A stretch of DNA of 13,005 bases from Phoronis ovalis (Eukaryota; Phoronida; Phoronidae). The notes beneath the pieces are model-generated. The model was given only the letters and a program-made list of their open reading frames with translations. It ran no database searches and was not told where the DNA came from. Made by a program: the position numbers and the translations under genes. This document shows, piece by piece, positions 1-8,680 of this stretch (positions are counted from its first letter, which is position 1; the number at the start of each line of letters is the position of its first letter). The stretch lies in contig JAOXYB010016065.1 of NCBI GenBank assembly GCA_028565635.1, positions 1 to 13,005 of the forward strand. The letters are read 5' to 3'.

Positions 1-4
1 ATCC

Positions 5-50
5 CAGCTGGAGCGCTCTGCTAGCAGGCGGTTCACAGCTGGAGCGCTCT
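5..50 (+). repeat. 15-base direct repeat, period 31
   Basis: CAGCTGGAGCGCTCT occurs at 5-19 and again at 36-50, each holding the palindrome AGCGCT. The 31-base spacing suggests the end of a minisatellite or of a repeat-bearing mobile element that continues beyond position 1. The following bases do not match between copies. Confidence 0.65.
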
Positions 51-176
51 TCTGGAAGCATAGGCATTTTCACAATCGTGAATTGTAATGATTGCTTTGA
101 ATTTATTGAATTTTTTGACACACGGTGAGTGTTTTTGCAAGAGGCCAACTTCTGCTGATTTTTACACTGTATGAGC

Positions 177-221
177 TATGACCCTACGACTTCGCCATAG
201 GCAAGGCATAGTAGGGTCATA
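177..221. repeat. Hairpin with 11-bp stem
   Basis: TATGACCCTAC at 177-187 is the exact reverse complement of 211-221, with a 23-base loop. Outside it, AGCT at 174-177 is matched by AGCT at about 224-227 across a two-base bulge. The loop contains TTCGCCATAGGC, which is repeated exactly at 1135-1146 in intron 2. Confidence 0.6.
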
Positions 222-273
222 AAGCTAGGACTAGTGCTAGAAGTCAGATTATCAATCAAGTCTTTGCAGAACG

Positions 274-420
274 TCATGAACCAGGACTAATTTGACCGGT
301 AAAGTAGGTAGATTCATATATGTGATATAATCGGATGCCTGCAAAATGAAGAGGCCAATAGTACTTACTTTAAATGTGACTGTAAATCAACCTGGATACA
401 AATTAGTCCTACCTTCATGA
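274..420. repeat. 147-bp segment bounded by inverted repeats
   Basis: The left arm at 274-293 and the right arm at 400-420 pair over 11 exact bases (AAATTAGTCCT on the right) plus 7 more (TTCATGA), separated by a 2/3-base mismatch. Inside, GCCTGC (337-342) is matched by GCAGGC just outside the right arm (429-434). This could be a small non-autonomous element, such as a MITE relic, or a foldback. Confidence 0.4.
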
Positions 421-675
421 CACTACCGCAGGCAAAGCTGGTACTAGGTGCAAATGATCTTATTTTTGTACCTCCACAATGAGAGAGTTATTAACCAGAG
501 TGATATCCCAATACGGTTCGCTGCATCGTCCGTTGAAGGAAATACCTTAGTTTAATTTATGAAAAATACTATCTAAATTAAACTCTGTTTTTTGTGGATT
601 TTGTTTGTGGGATTTGCTACAGTAATGAGATTTAATTTTAAATTGCGTATGTGTTTATTTTTAGCTAAAACTTAC

Positions 676-825
676 TTTTAAAGAAATAATCTTTAGGCCT
701 AGAAGGATCATATGGTTTGTCTCTCACAGCAATGATGACATATTCGCCGTTGTCAAGGTAACCAAGTGACTGCATTATACGAACGAAATCAACCAGAGCA
801 TAGTGGTCGCCCAGGAAAACATAAA
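676..825 (-). CDS. Receptor guanylate cyclase, coding exon 3: ligand-binding domain, second lobe
   Basis: This 150-base exon encodes residues 303-352 of the receptor and has no start codon in its reading frame before the conserved motif, so simple ORF finding misses it. The acceptor AG is at 827-826 after TATGTTGTAG, and the first two exon bases TT complete the split codon from exon 2 to give Ile. The peptide reads YVFLGDHYALVDFVR, then MQSLGYLDNGEYVIIAV, then YDPSRPKDYFFK. The run of hydrophobic strand, GD/E-H-x-ALVDF helix, leucine-glycine turn and GEY-V-V-I-AV strand is characteristic of invertebrate receptor guanylate cyclases at this point of the domain. The donor is TTTAAAA|GTAAGT at 676/675, phase 1. 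Both boundaries are phase 1 and the length is a multiple of three, so skipping it would keep the frame. The polypyrimidine tract at its acceptor is weak. The alternative AG 16 bases upstream would read straight into a TAA. Confidence 0.83.
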
Positions 826-860
826 CTACAACATATTATACTGCATTCACATAAACTGAA

Positions 861-874
861 CCCCGGGGGAGGGG
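861..874 (+). repeat. C/G-run block at the intron 2 acceptor side
   Basis: CCCCGGGGGAGGGG stands out sharply from the AT-rich surroundings, 34 bases upstream (minus-strand sense) of the exon 3 acceptor. Similar C-run/G-run junctions end the repeat at about 12053-12062, so this may be the edge of a related dispersed repeat. Confidence 0.4.
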
Positions 875-1134
875 CATTCAAATAAAATGCGGGTAATCAT
901 GCTTCCGTTAATTGACGAAATCGAGTAAAAACTTGTGTTTATTTGAGGACAAGGTCATAACGTGCATTACGCGTTGAAGGTAGGCAAATCAACAAAAAGG
1001 GCATGGTTTTTAATTCTGGTTTTACTTTTAGAGTTTTTTTTTCACGACAAGTCTTGCTTATTGTTAAATTTTCGCCGTGAGTTTCGTTCTTTTTTTGCTT
1101 GTTAAAAAATTGCTGTTTTTAATAGGATACCAAT

Positions 1135-1146
1135 TTCGCCATAGGC
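1135..1146 (+). repeat. Second copy of a 12-base sequence found in the 177-221 hairpin loop
   Basis: TTCGCCATAGGC occurs at 1135-1146 and at 191-202. Each copy lies in an intron of the receptor gene. It contains the near-palindrome GCCATAGGC and may mark two remnants of the same dispersed element. Confidence 0.4.
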
Positions 1147-1469
1147 GTTGCTTTGGGTCTGTTTCTCGAACCTTCTCAAACACCTGTTTAGAGGCTTTTT
1201 TAGTCAACCAGCATGATTACTCACAAAGTATGTGAGTGTCCCCCCTCGAGAGCTGAACACTTTGAGCAACTTGCGCTATTTTCAAGATTAATTAATGAAT
1301 CATTTTTAAAAATCTGTTTTTTAACTATTACGCAGTTTAATAAAAATTTAAAAAGATATATAATATGTATATGGACGGAATTCAATTTGTCTCTGTTTTA
1401 TTGATATTTATATCATCCAAATGCAAAAGTGTAATTAATTGTGTTATCCGTAAATAAGCAGAAACTTAC

Positions 1470-1776
1470 TTCTTGTCTTGTCCTTTGTTTCTTCAATGAT
1501 TTTCCTCAAATTTTCCCTTTCTGAATGTTCTAGACCAAGATATTCTGGAATGGTTTTATTAGCCGTGATGTGGACACCATTTAGGCGACACTTCGTTTCC
1601 AAGCCTCTAGCTACTTCTTGCCACAAGGTGGAGTTACTAACGACCATGATGAATTTCTTCCAATTAAAATGTTTCATCAGAGAAATGATGGATTTGGAGA
1701 CTTTTGATGTTGATGGAAGAGTTCTGGAAAACGTCGGATATGACAACTTATGAGATAAAAGACTGTCACCGCATTT
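1470..1776 (-). CDS. Receptor guanylate cyclase, coding exon 2: central ligand-binding domain
   Basis: This exon encodes residues 201-302 of the same receptor. The acceptor is TTTTTTACAG|AAATGC, with AG at 1778-1777, phase 0, matching the phase-0 donor of exon 1. The first codons read KCGDSLLSHK and continue into LSYPTFSRTLPS, the conserved stretch that follows the AWNLPM-like segment in this family, so the join is natural on both sides. Further in are SIISLMKHFNW (about 229-239) and MVVSNSTLWQEVARGLE, the helix and strand that open the second lobe. Sequons are N248 and N273. C202 is a likely disulphide partner of C183. The donor is AGAA|GTAAGT at 1470/1469, leaving one base of a split codon (phase 1). 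A naive reading frame from 1746 to 1444 misses ten real codons at the start and adds nine false ones at the end. Intron 1 before it is 5,528 bases long; intron 2 after it is 644. Confidence 0.87.
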
Positions 1777-3051
1777 CTGTAAAAAATATTTTAAAACACT
1801 TTAAGAGTCCAATACTAGCAGTCATTATAATGCCGTCTTTTTCTGACTGTGTGAATAACTTTGCTTTGAGAAGGGTGTTTATTTGTTTCCAAGCATTTTT
1901 ACTGGTTATTCAAGAGTACAGAAGTAATTGTATCATTTCCAAGCGTCTTACTCAGCAGAGTTGCTGCAGAAAACTAATTAACATTTCAGCTATCTCAGAT
2001 GGCCTATTATAAAACTGGTTTGATATATTTTGTTCAATTTAGAGATCTCCTGACGCATTAGTGATATAATAGCGTGTACATGATTAAAATGCTGGTTAAG
2101 TTGTAATTTAATTCTCAGTGAATATGTGTGTCACTTATTTGAAATGGTAAAGCGATAAAAACAAACTTGAAAGACGAGCAGCTATTAACATGTTTTTTAG
2201 CTCGCACATTAGTATATTCTATTCTAGTGATAATATAACATTTAAGGTTGCAGAGGTAAATCGATCCTTTCTACTATTTAAACTTAAAAGGTACTTGTAA
2301 ATAGTCTGCTTAGCAACAAAGACAGCGCCGTTTAGAGTGTTGTATATAACATTAACGTCGGATTAAAATAATCTGAAGTAATCTTGCATAATTTGAGTTA
2401 AAATGTTTCACAGAGCTTCAAAAACAACTTCACTATGCATGAAGAAACTAACCATCCAAATTTCACGAAAATCGTAGCGATATCTATGTAATAAATAGCA
2501 TAATTATTCCTCAAAAACATTATCAGAATAAAGCAATGCAATCATTTTAGGCATTCAAGTCTACATATCGGATTGCTTTACGAAACGCGCATTAAATTTT
2601 TATGTTCTAGCATTTTTTAAGTAAGAGTTTTGTTTTAGATTTTCTTTCAGTTTAACTCTTGCAGTGACTGAAAAAATAAACAAAACTTTCTTTACAGAAT
2701 TGTGTTATACCTGTATTTCGGGTGTTTTTTATCGACGTTCTGATTACATATCTCGTTGATGCGTTTATACCTTTTCAGAATTACCAAATAAAAAACATGT
2801 ATATGTAGATGAAGCCGATTATTGACGTGTTGTTTTCGGTTTAATGTCTATAGTAATCAATGTTTGTTTTTTCTCAATAGTTTTTTCTGTTTAGTAAGTA
2901 AACATGGTGAACGCTCAATTTTACGAAATTTGCTGCCCACAATTTTTATTTCTAATCTTCACGTTCCCGCTGTTTTGATGAAGAAGATTATAATTATGAT
3001 TTAATGTAGAGGGTACAGGGTCTAGAGGGATGTATAACACAATTGTGAGTC

Positions 3052-3065
3052 TATATATATATATA
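3052..3065 (+). repeat. (TA)7 microsatellite
   Basis: Fourteen bases of pure alternating TA inside intron 1, likely length-polymorphic. Confidence 0.8.
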
Positions 3066-5500
3066 CCTGAAGATACTAGAACAGTGATGGCTGTAATAAG
3101 CGTGGTAATTATGATAGATCGGATAAATTATATTTACATTAATATCAACATTGTATCATGCAGGAACAGAGAAACAAAAAAATAACGATATTGATTAATG
3201 TACAAAAATACACGTCATGCGGGACTTTGCTACTGATTCTCCAAATACCCAACAACGTTAGGTTGACTAACACTAGTTTTAGGGCTCAAATACTTCATCA
3301 TATGTGTTGCAGAACATGGATACTTCATAGAGTTCTAGCACTGATGATACAGTCATTACTTACTGTCTAGTTTATCAATTGGTATTAATATTCCGGAATA
3401 TTCAAATCAATGGATCTAATAACATGGAGAGCTGTACACGTAAACTAAACACAACTATTGGTTGATTAATGTTCTCGTTCATCAAACACGGTAATCATTC
3501 AAATTTAGCATGAAATTCTTTATTTTCCTCCGGATTTTTCATATTTATTGTTATCCAAGGTATTGAAAATTAATGGAGGGAAATGACATAAATTGATATT
3601 TGATTTATAAGGTTGAAGTGAGCCATTAATTTTAGATATTTACACTTTATTGATAGTGCTAATTGCAGGTCATTGTTTGTCATATTACAGAGTCGTGCAC
3701 ATTGAAAATGCTTAATGGAAAAATCTCAGAAATGCTGGTGCCCTCGTGGCATTAGAAATAAAACGAATCGAGAATGATTTATGTTTTACAAAAATAACAT
3801 TACCTTGCGCAGAGCCAGTAAGTTAACACTTACAAACGACAAAACTTAAGTTTAAGTTACTTTTAAGATTTCGTTTACTAATCTTTTCATAGGATTATCC
3901 AGGTTGCATCTTGCATCAACATAATTATGGTCTTGTTACTTTTTGTTATTTAACTTCTGTGCAGAAAGACAAGTGTGATACCTGAACATAGAAAGATTTG
4001 CTATGAATGAGTGCGCGCGCATGTGTGTCTTATCTCTCGCCTTCAAATGCACGTTATATTTACATAAACCTTATTCTGAGATCCGACCCCATTTTGCTTT
4101 TGAATATAACAAAGCAGCTTTATAGATGTGTTTCTTTTTTGATTTTATATACCAAAATATACTTTAATAACTGACCGAAAATGTGGATAGTAACCATTGA
4201 AAATCTGTTACTGGTAGTAACATTTACTGCGACCAGCAGACATTGACCATGGAGTGTTCTTTACCGACTCATCTTTTTAATTATGTTGATATAACTAATT
4301 GCATATAGCTGTTCGTTATACATCAACCCTCATCACCTTCAGCTGGCTGCCTGATATCTGGAGGCATCTGAGTACTTTATACAAAAATATCTTGAAGATT
4401 CGTTCATAATGCGTATTGCAAATTTAAAATTGTCAAGTGATATCCGCATGCTAAAGTAATCGATTCAGGAGCCAGGTGGGGGTTCACGATAGCACGATTC
4501 AGGACCTGAGACTCAGGGGAAGTTTGATCAATACTTTAATTAAGGGAATTTCGTTGGTGTTTTAAATGAAAGATTTTCTTGGGAAGGGACAATTTGAATC
4601 CGACAGCGAAGCCATTAGCTGAAATATTAGCCGGTCTTAAAAATTATATAATTCGAAATTATGCTATAAATGTTTACTCAATAGTTTCTTGAAGTTTGTA
4701 CGAACTGAATAGTTTGAAATATTTCGGAAAAGTATGCTGGAAACTGTACTGGATAATTGCGACTTTCAGATGTGAGAGAGTGAGACAAATAAATTTTACA
4801 CGCCTGAAGGATTTTTGATGTTTCTTGACTATTACTGGTCGCCAGCATACTGATTACCTGTATATAGTATAATTCATTGATGGCGGACAAGTCAAAATAT
4901 TTTCAATTTTCTCGTATTTCTCCTACAGGTTAAAACAGACAAAGCGTCCAAATGGTAAATGGAAAAATAATTATCACACGTGACACTTGTCGAGCTTTCT
5001 TCTCCTTCACCCGGGGACAATTATTCACACTAGAAATTGGGGTTTTAAGTGATGGATGGTTCCCTGAATGGGCCATCAGATAGGATTAGGGGGGTTATTG
5101 CTGTTCGGATTTCGTGCTGTCACTATACATTAATTTCTAATTGTGTAATGACAAATATGAGCACAGATTATCTCCATTCGCATTAATTTCATACGCGCGC
5201 ATATGTTTTTATTCCACATTTTTGTTATAATAAATATTATTAATTTTCATTAAATTATGAACCCCTGAAGTTTTTCCTTTGAACCCTTGTTAACCTGGCA
5301 ATAAGGGTCTTATAAATTTAATTAATAGTATCTGATGTTCCACTCTTAAATTTTCTAATTTATATAAATGCAAGTTACTACCCATTTTAACGTTGTCATA
5401 AAGTTTCAAATATCATAGGCCAAAGAAGGTATTACATCCAACCAGAAATAATACTTAGAATAGAAAATTTATCTTTTGCCGTTCAACAAACATTTGTGCA

Positions 5501-5538
5501 AAGTAAAAGGCCAACACAAGTTTACTTCGCTTGGCCTT
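5501..5538. repeat. Small nested inverted repeat in intron 1
   Basis: AAGGCCAA at 5507-5514 pairs with TTGGCCTT at 5531-5538, while AAGTAAA at 5501-5507 pairs with TTTACTT at 5521-5527, giving two competing foldbacks. The 13 bases AAGGCCAACACAA at 5507-5519 recur exactly at 12244-12256, which suggests a dispersed element. Confidence 0.45.
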
Positions 5539-7304
5539 ATTGATGCTTTAACTTGAAATTACGCTACATGGTCGGATTTTAATGCTATGGAAATTAAAAC
5601 ACTAAGTATCAACTCGGCTCCAAGGTGTCCTTAGAGTGTAGAATCCATGTCTATGTTTTCATGATCCATTTCAGTGACTTTTAAATAATTATGGGGGATA
5701 TTTTTACTTTTTGTGGCTGTCACTAGGTTACCAAATAAAGAAATAATTTGTGGAAACCCCATTAAACAGTTTATTCTTTTCAAGGAAATAAAAATATTTA
5801 TTGCGTCTTACTTGTTTAACACGATAAAGTAATTTTAAAAACATTATTTATTCTTTATAAAAACCTCAGTGTCATATTAAATTGAAGTAAAAAAATATTT
5901 AAATAAGCATAAAACATGATTAACTGAGAGCTAGTTTGAAACGTAAAATCTTCTTTGTGAAGCATGGTTGAAGTATAGCCGAATGTTCCTAAATATACAG
6001 CCTTGTTCAGTTCTTTACTCGACTCTACATAAGTCACAAATTTCAGCTAACTGAAATGAATGTTAAGTAATTCTAAAACACGTAAAACATTCCCTGTAAG
6101 TTTAATGAAATTTTTACGTTTTTACATACAAAATGATTATAAAAACATTTAGTTTACACGCCCAGTAAGAAAATCTGTTTTTTTGTTTAATAATATTACT
6201 CAATAAGAGGTGTTCACATCTGGAAAAGCATCAGAAACGCGCATCAATAAATGTACAAAAACAAAAACATAATCAGCCTCAATTATTTTAATATTATTAA
6301 AATATGCTGCTGTGCTTTGCGCCAAGTAATTGAATGAATTGTTATTTACTTTTATGAACAGTCAAGATACCAGGAAATTATATGCGGTAAATAATGTGAA
6401 TAAAGTACTTAAATCACTGATTGTTCAGGAGTGTAGTTCTTGGTAGACTGGAAAATTTATGATCTGTTTCACCCCCTATTTAACACGAAATGACTACGCA
6501 ATATATAATCATAAATTTCAATGATACTGCTCTGAGCAGGTTAAGTGTGCCAAAATAGTAGAGTCTCCGTGGCATTGCCTGTACGCTCAAAGGGATGAAA
6601 GATGGGCGGCCAGCACGTGAAACACCGCTATAGGGTTCCCTACTCATGTTGCATGTTTTGTACATGGCATTGGGAACACGTGCATTAGTCTAAAACGTTT
6701 TTCTTGATAATTAAAAATTTAATTCTAGATCCATATAGACACGTGAACCTAATATTTATGTTTTTAAAATATCAGTTGTTAAAATTCAGTTGGACAACAT
6801 TGGGCAAAAATACGTGATATGGTTTTTAAACGTTTATTTGTACTGGCTAGATCGTGAAGAGAAGATAAGACGGTGCACTACAATGCATTTTGTTAAATGT
6901 TTGAATGGGGTCGTATAAACACCAGCAAAGTGCACAATAATAGATATGTCCTGGGGGTGTTGCTTATTTTGCTGTTAACGTTTGGTCTGCATATGATATA
7001 AGGACATTCCAGTGAAAAGTATTTAACTTACAGGAATTGTATCTTGTGTGTAGCTGTCACAAAAGGTTCAACAACTTCATGCTGTGATATTTATAGTCCG
7101 ATCACTCTTATGTACACTGATTCTTTCAGTGAAAAACGAGACCAACTGTTTATTTAGTTTCGAATATAAGCCGGCAGGCTTACTATGAGTTGCATATAGA
7201 ACCTTGTAATTTTACTGATTCTTATCTTATCCGTGTCTGAATAGCAATAAACTAATAATTAATTCACTTTATAAACTAAGGAATGTTAAGTAAATAGTAC
7301 TTAC

Positions 7305-7904
7305 GAATGCAACCATGCTTAGGTTCCAGGCTCCGGCAATCTTCGCCTCGTCTAGGCAGGAATCCTCGGGGCCAACGAAGGCAACCGACTCATTGATGTA
7401 TTGTTTGGTCATTGCTGCTATAGACCGGAATGTGTCCGCCTTTATATCCTCCCAAATGTAATCAAGTTTAAATCCAGCGAGCTTGTTTTTCTTGTTTTCA
7501 TTTTCCAAGGCGTATACGAAAGCTCCAGCGTATTCCTTACCGACTCCTTGAGTCATCGAAGGTAAGAATCCCAGCAGGTAAGTCTTTAGCGGAGCGTTAG
7601 AGGATAGAATAGACTGCGTTGTTCTAGGCGCTGTAAAGTTAACATCTCCCGGTCCGGACTCCGCTGACACGCTGGGAAATGAACTGGACACATATTCTGG
7701 ACTAGACAACAGTGGTGCATCTGTAAGTAACCCTGCAGAGAGCTCATGCGTCGAAACATTAAGTCTACTAACCACAGAATCCGTAATGCTCTCTGTAACG
7801 TTAAAATCAACGGTTATATTTAAATCTTTGGTGCTGATATTAAAACTGATGACGACAACTGTCATAGTGGCCGTCACCATAGCGTATAGACACCAAGCCT
7901 TCAT
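7305..7904 (-). CDS. Receptor guanylate cyclase, coding exon 1: signal peptide, N-terminal extension, start of ligand-binding domain
   Basis: This exon encodes residues 1-200 of a membrane receptor guanylate cyclase, a family that makes cGMP when a ligand, usually a peptide, binds outside the cell. The ATG at 7904 is preceded in frame by a TGA eight bases upstream, so it is the first start in this frame. Residues 1 to about 21 are a hydrophobic signal peptide. Residues about 22-104 are a Ser/Thr-rich stretch with five N-glycosylation sequons (N22, N29, N35, N49, N89). From residue about 105 the family fold begins: LLGFLPS, GKEYAGAFVYALE, a WED motif at 151-153, then VAFVGPEDSC and AWNLSMVAF (about 174-200), which match the first lobe of the ANF-receptor ligand-binding domain. 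C183 would pair with C202 of exon 2. Two further sequons are N171 and N194. The exon ends TTC|GTAAGT at 7305/7304, phase 0. Reading through would add 11 residues and a stop. The family call is firm; the subgroup nearest Gyc32E/GCY-28 is from memory and unconfirmed. Confidence 0.88.
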
Positions 7905-7914
7905 GGCGATTCAT
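7840..7914 (-). promoter_or_regulatory. Upstream ORF 2, 24 codons, overlapping the receptor start out of frame
   Basis: A second upstream ATG at 7914, with G at -3, lies ten bases before the main start in another frame. It runs 24 codons and ends with TAA at 7842-7840, well inside the signal-peptide coding region. Ribosomes starting here would pass over the main ATG, so it would compete with receptor synthesis. The peptide has no recognisable features. Function is inferred from position only. Confidence 0.33.
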
Positions 7915-7936
7915 CACACGGTCCAGTAATTATCAT
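7901..7936 (-). promoter_or_regulatory. Upstream ORF 1, 11 codons, stop overlapping the receptor start codon
   Basis: An upstream ATG at 7936, with A at -3, opens an 11-codon frame (MIITGPCDESP) whose TGA stop at 7903-7901 overlaps the main ATG at 7904-7902 as ATGA. A scanning ribosome that translates it would stop on top of the receptor start. Such leaders usually lower or gate translation of the main frame. The arrangement is seen directly; a regulatory effect is inferred. Confidence 0.4.
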
Positions 7937-8031
7937 TATACCTATTCTGTGATGTGTTATGATTAATTCAACTGTTTTGTGGTATCTGGTTGTAGAAAAC
8001 ACTTCACAGACGGATAGACTATTATATGTAC
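7905..8031 (-). other. 5' untranslated leader joined to coding exon 1
   Basis: Upstream of the start codon the minus strand shows a very good acceptor, TTTTATTTTATTTACAG, with AG at 8033-8032. This suggests that the leader of the mRNA is itself spliced and that 127 untranslated bases precede the ATG in this exon. The stretch has in-frame stops, which rules out coding continuation upstream in the main frame, and it carries two upstream ATGs annotated separately. The acceptor is seen in the sequence; that it is used is inference. Confidence 0.6.
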
Positions 8032-8204
8032 CTGTAAATAAAATAAAACAAGGTTGATTTTAACTGAATATTGACTTGTTAATTCTGACTATATCCACTT
8101 TTGGATAAAAAAATCCATCATAAAATCCTCACTATGTCTTGCTAAATAAAATCCCTATTAGACACAAATTAGGAGCTTCTATTAATTGGCCATTTTTATC
8201 TCAC
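8032..8204 (-). other. Possible leader intron with upstream non-coding exon ending at 8205
   Basis: On the minus strand GACGAG|GTGAGA gives a near-consensus donor at 8205/8204, 173 bases before the strong acceptor at 8033-8032. If both are used, a non-coding first exon ends at 8205. Sequence before the donor (about 8205-8540) contains no long frame. Other donors farther upstream, such as ACAG|GTAACT near 8751, could pair with the same acceptor instead, so the choice is a guess. Confidence 0.28.
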
Positions 8205-8559
8205 CTCGTCATATCAAACATAATTTATTACGTAACACTATAATGATTAAAACAAATACACTTCGGTCAGAACTTTTCACAGACAATACAGATCTCCGGA
8301 GTAGCAACGTCTTGTATTAATTAATAACACGGTAGCCACTGGTTTAATTAAAGTTCCACACAACTCTGTCAGCTGGCTGGTACTCGCCCGTGTTTATTGG
8401 TTTTAATTCTAGGTTAATTCTCCCTCTTGCACTTCACCAAAATAGATCCGCTAATGTATTTACCATTCGCATTATGCACAATTCTGATAAAAAAACAATT
8501 AATAGCAAATCTTGACGAACTATTGTAAAATATTTTATCAAACTACCGAGCAGCGTTAA

Positions 8560-8680
8560 CTTCTGATTCTATATATAGCCACTGTCTGTGTTGTATACTA
8601 AAATTTGTCCGCTATCATTTCCCAAATATATGCAAATTATCCAAATGAGACAGTCGTAACAATAGAAACACACGTGACGT
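8560..8680 (-). promoter_or_regulatory. Alternative candidate promoter: E-box/CRE, octamer and TATA box
   Basis: CACGTG (8671-8676) overlaps the CRE half-site TGACGT (8675-8680). About 40 bases closer to the gene is a POU octamer ATGCAAAT (8630-8637), and then TATATATAG within 8570-8578. On the minus strand this would place transcription start near 8540, followed by a non-coding exon to the donor at 8205. The TATA is nearly palindromic, so direction is uncertain, and AT-rich DNA yields such sites by chance. Confidence 0.22.

Larger units (their letters stand above)
1..675 (-). other. Start of intron 3, cut by the window edge
   Basis: Downstream of exon 3 the GTAAGT donor at 675 opens an intron that I cannot see the end of. 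The next protein segment expected in this family, leading to the juxtamembrane part of the ectodomain, is not recognisable in any minus-strand frame of 1-660. The region instead holds short repeats and hairpins, listed separately. One acceptor-like site at 340-339 leads to a 21-codon frame with no family resemblance. Confidence 0.6.
826..1469 (-). other. Intron 2 of the receptor guanylate cyclase gene
   Basis: This 644-base GT-AG intron, phase 1, lies between exons 2 and 3. It includes T-rich runs near 1026-1110, the GC-rich block at 861-874 beside the acceptor, and a 12-base sequence at 1135-1146 that recurs at 191-202 in the next intron. The plus-strand open frame at 1213-1404 is AT-rich, has no recognisable motif and is not considered a gene. 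Confidence 0.8.
1777..7304 (-). other. Intron 1 of the receptor guanylate cyclase gene (5.5 kb)
   Basis: This phase-0 GT-AG intron separates exons 1 and 2. It is AT-rich throughout and I found no further exon resembling the receptor, no tRNA-like boxes and no transposase-like frame. Short open frames at 2822-3004, 3158-3370, 4678-4890, 5855-6037 and 6480-6665 have biased, low-complexity or random-looking products and no splice context. Structure that can be pointed to: a (TA)7 run at 3052-3065, a small inverted repeat at 5501-5538, and a patch of higher GC at about 6540-6680 with two CACGTG E-boxes. Confidence 0.8.

Noticed and set aside
275-338. Acceptor-like CTCTTCATTTTGCAG (AG at 340-339) as the start of exon 4
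   Set aside because: The frame continuing in phase 1 stops after about 21 codons and does not resemble the next part of the binding domain. Only use as an alternative terminal exon would rescue it, and nothing supports that.
369-379. Possible 11-base microexon between TTGATTTACAG and GTAAGT on the minus strand in intron 3
   Set aside because: Good splice signals on both sides, but it would shift phase from 1 to 0 and encode only three extra residues with no family support.
449-512. Minus-strand frame with a hydrophobic run in intron 3, a possible membrane segment
   Set aside because: It sits too early in the protein for the membrane span, ends in a stop, and has no convincing donor.
1478-1753. 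Plus-strand open frame of 91 codons
   Set aside because: It is the antisense shadow of receptor exon 2, which has clear family motifs and splice sites on the other strand.
1704-2012. Plus-strand open frame of 102 codons
   Set aside because: It spans the exon 2/intron 1 boundary in antisense and its product looks random.
4678-4890. Minus-strand open frame of 70 codons inside intron 1
   Set aside because: It has the right strand for an extra exon, but the product matches no segment of the receptor, and exons 1 and 2 already join seamlessly.
7586-7810. Second minus-strand open frame of 74 codons inside exon 1
   Set aside because: It overlaps the receptor frame out of phase, starts internally, and has no recognisable motif.
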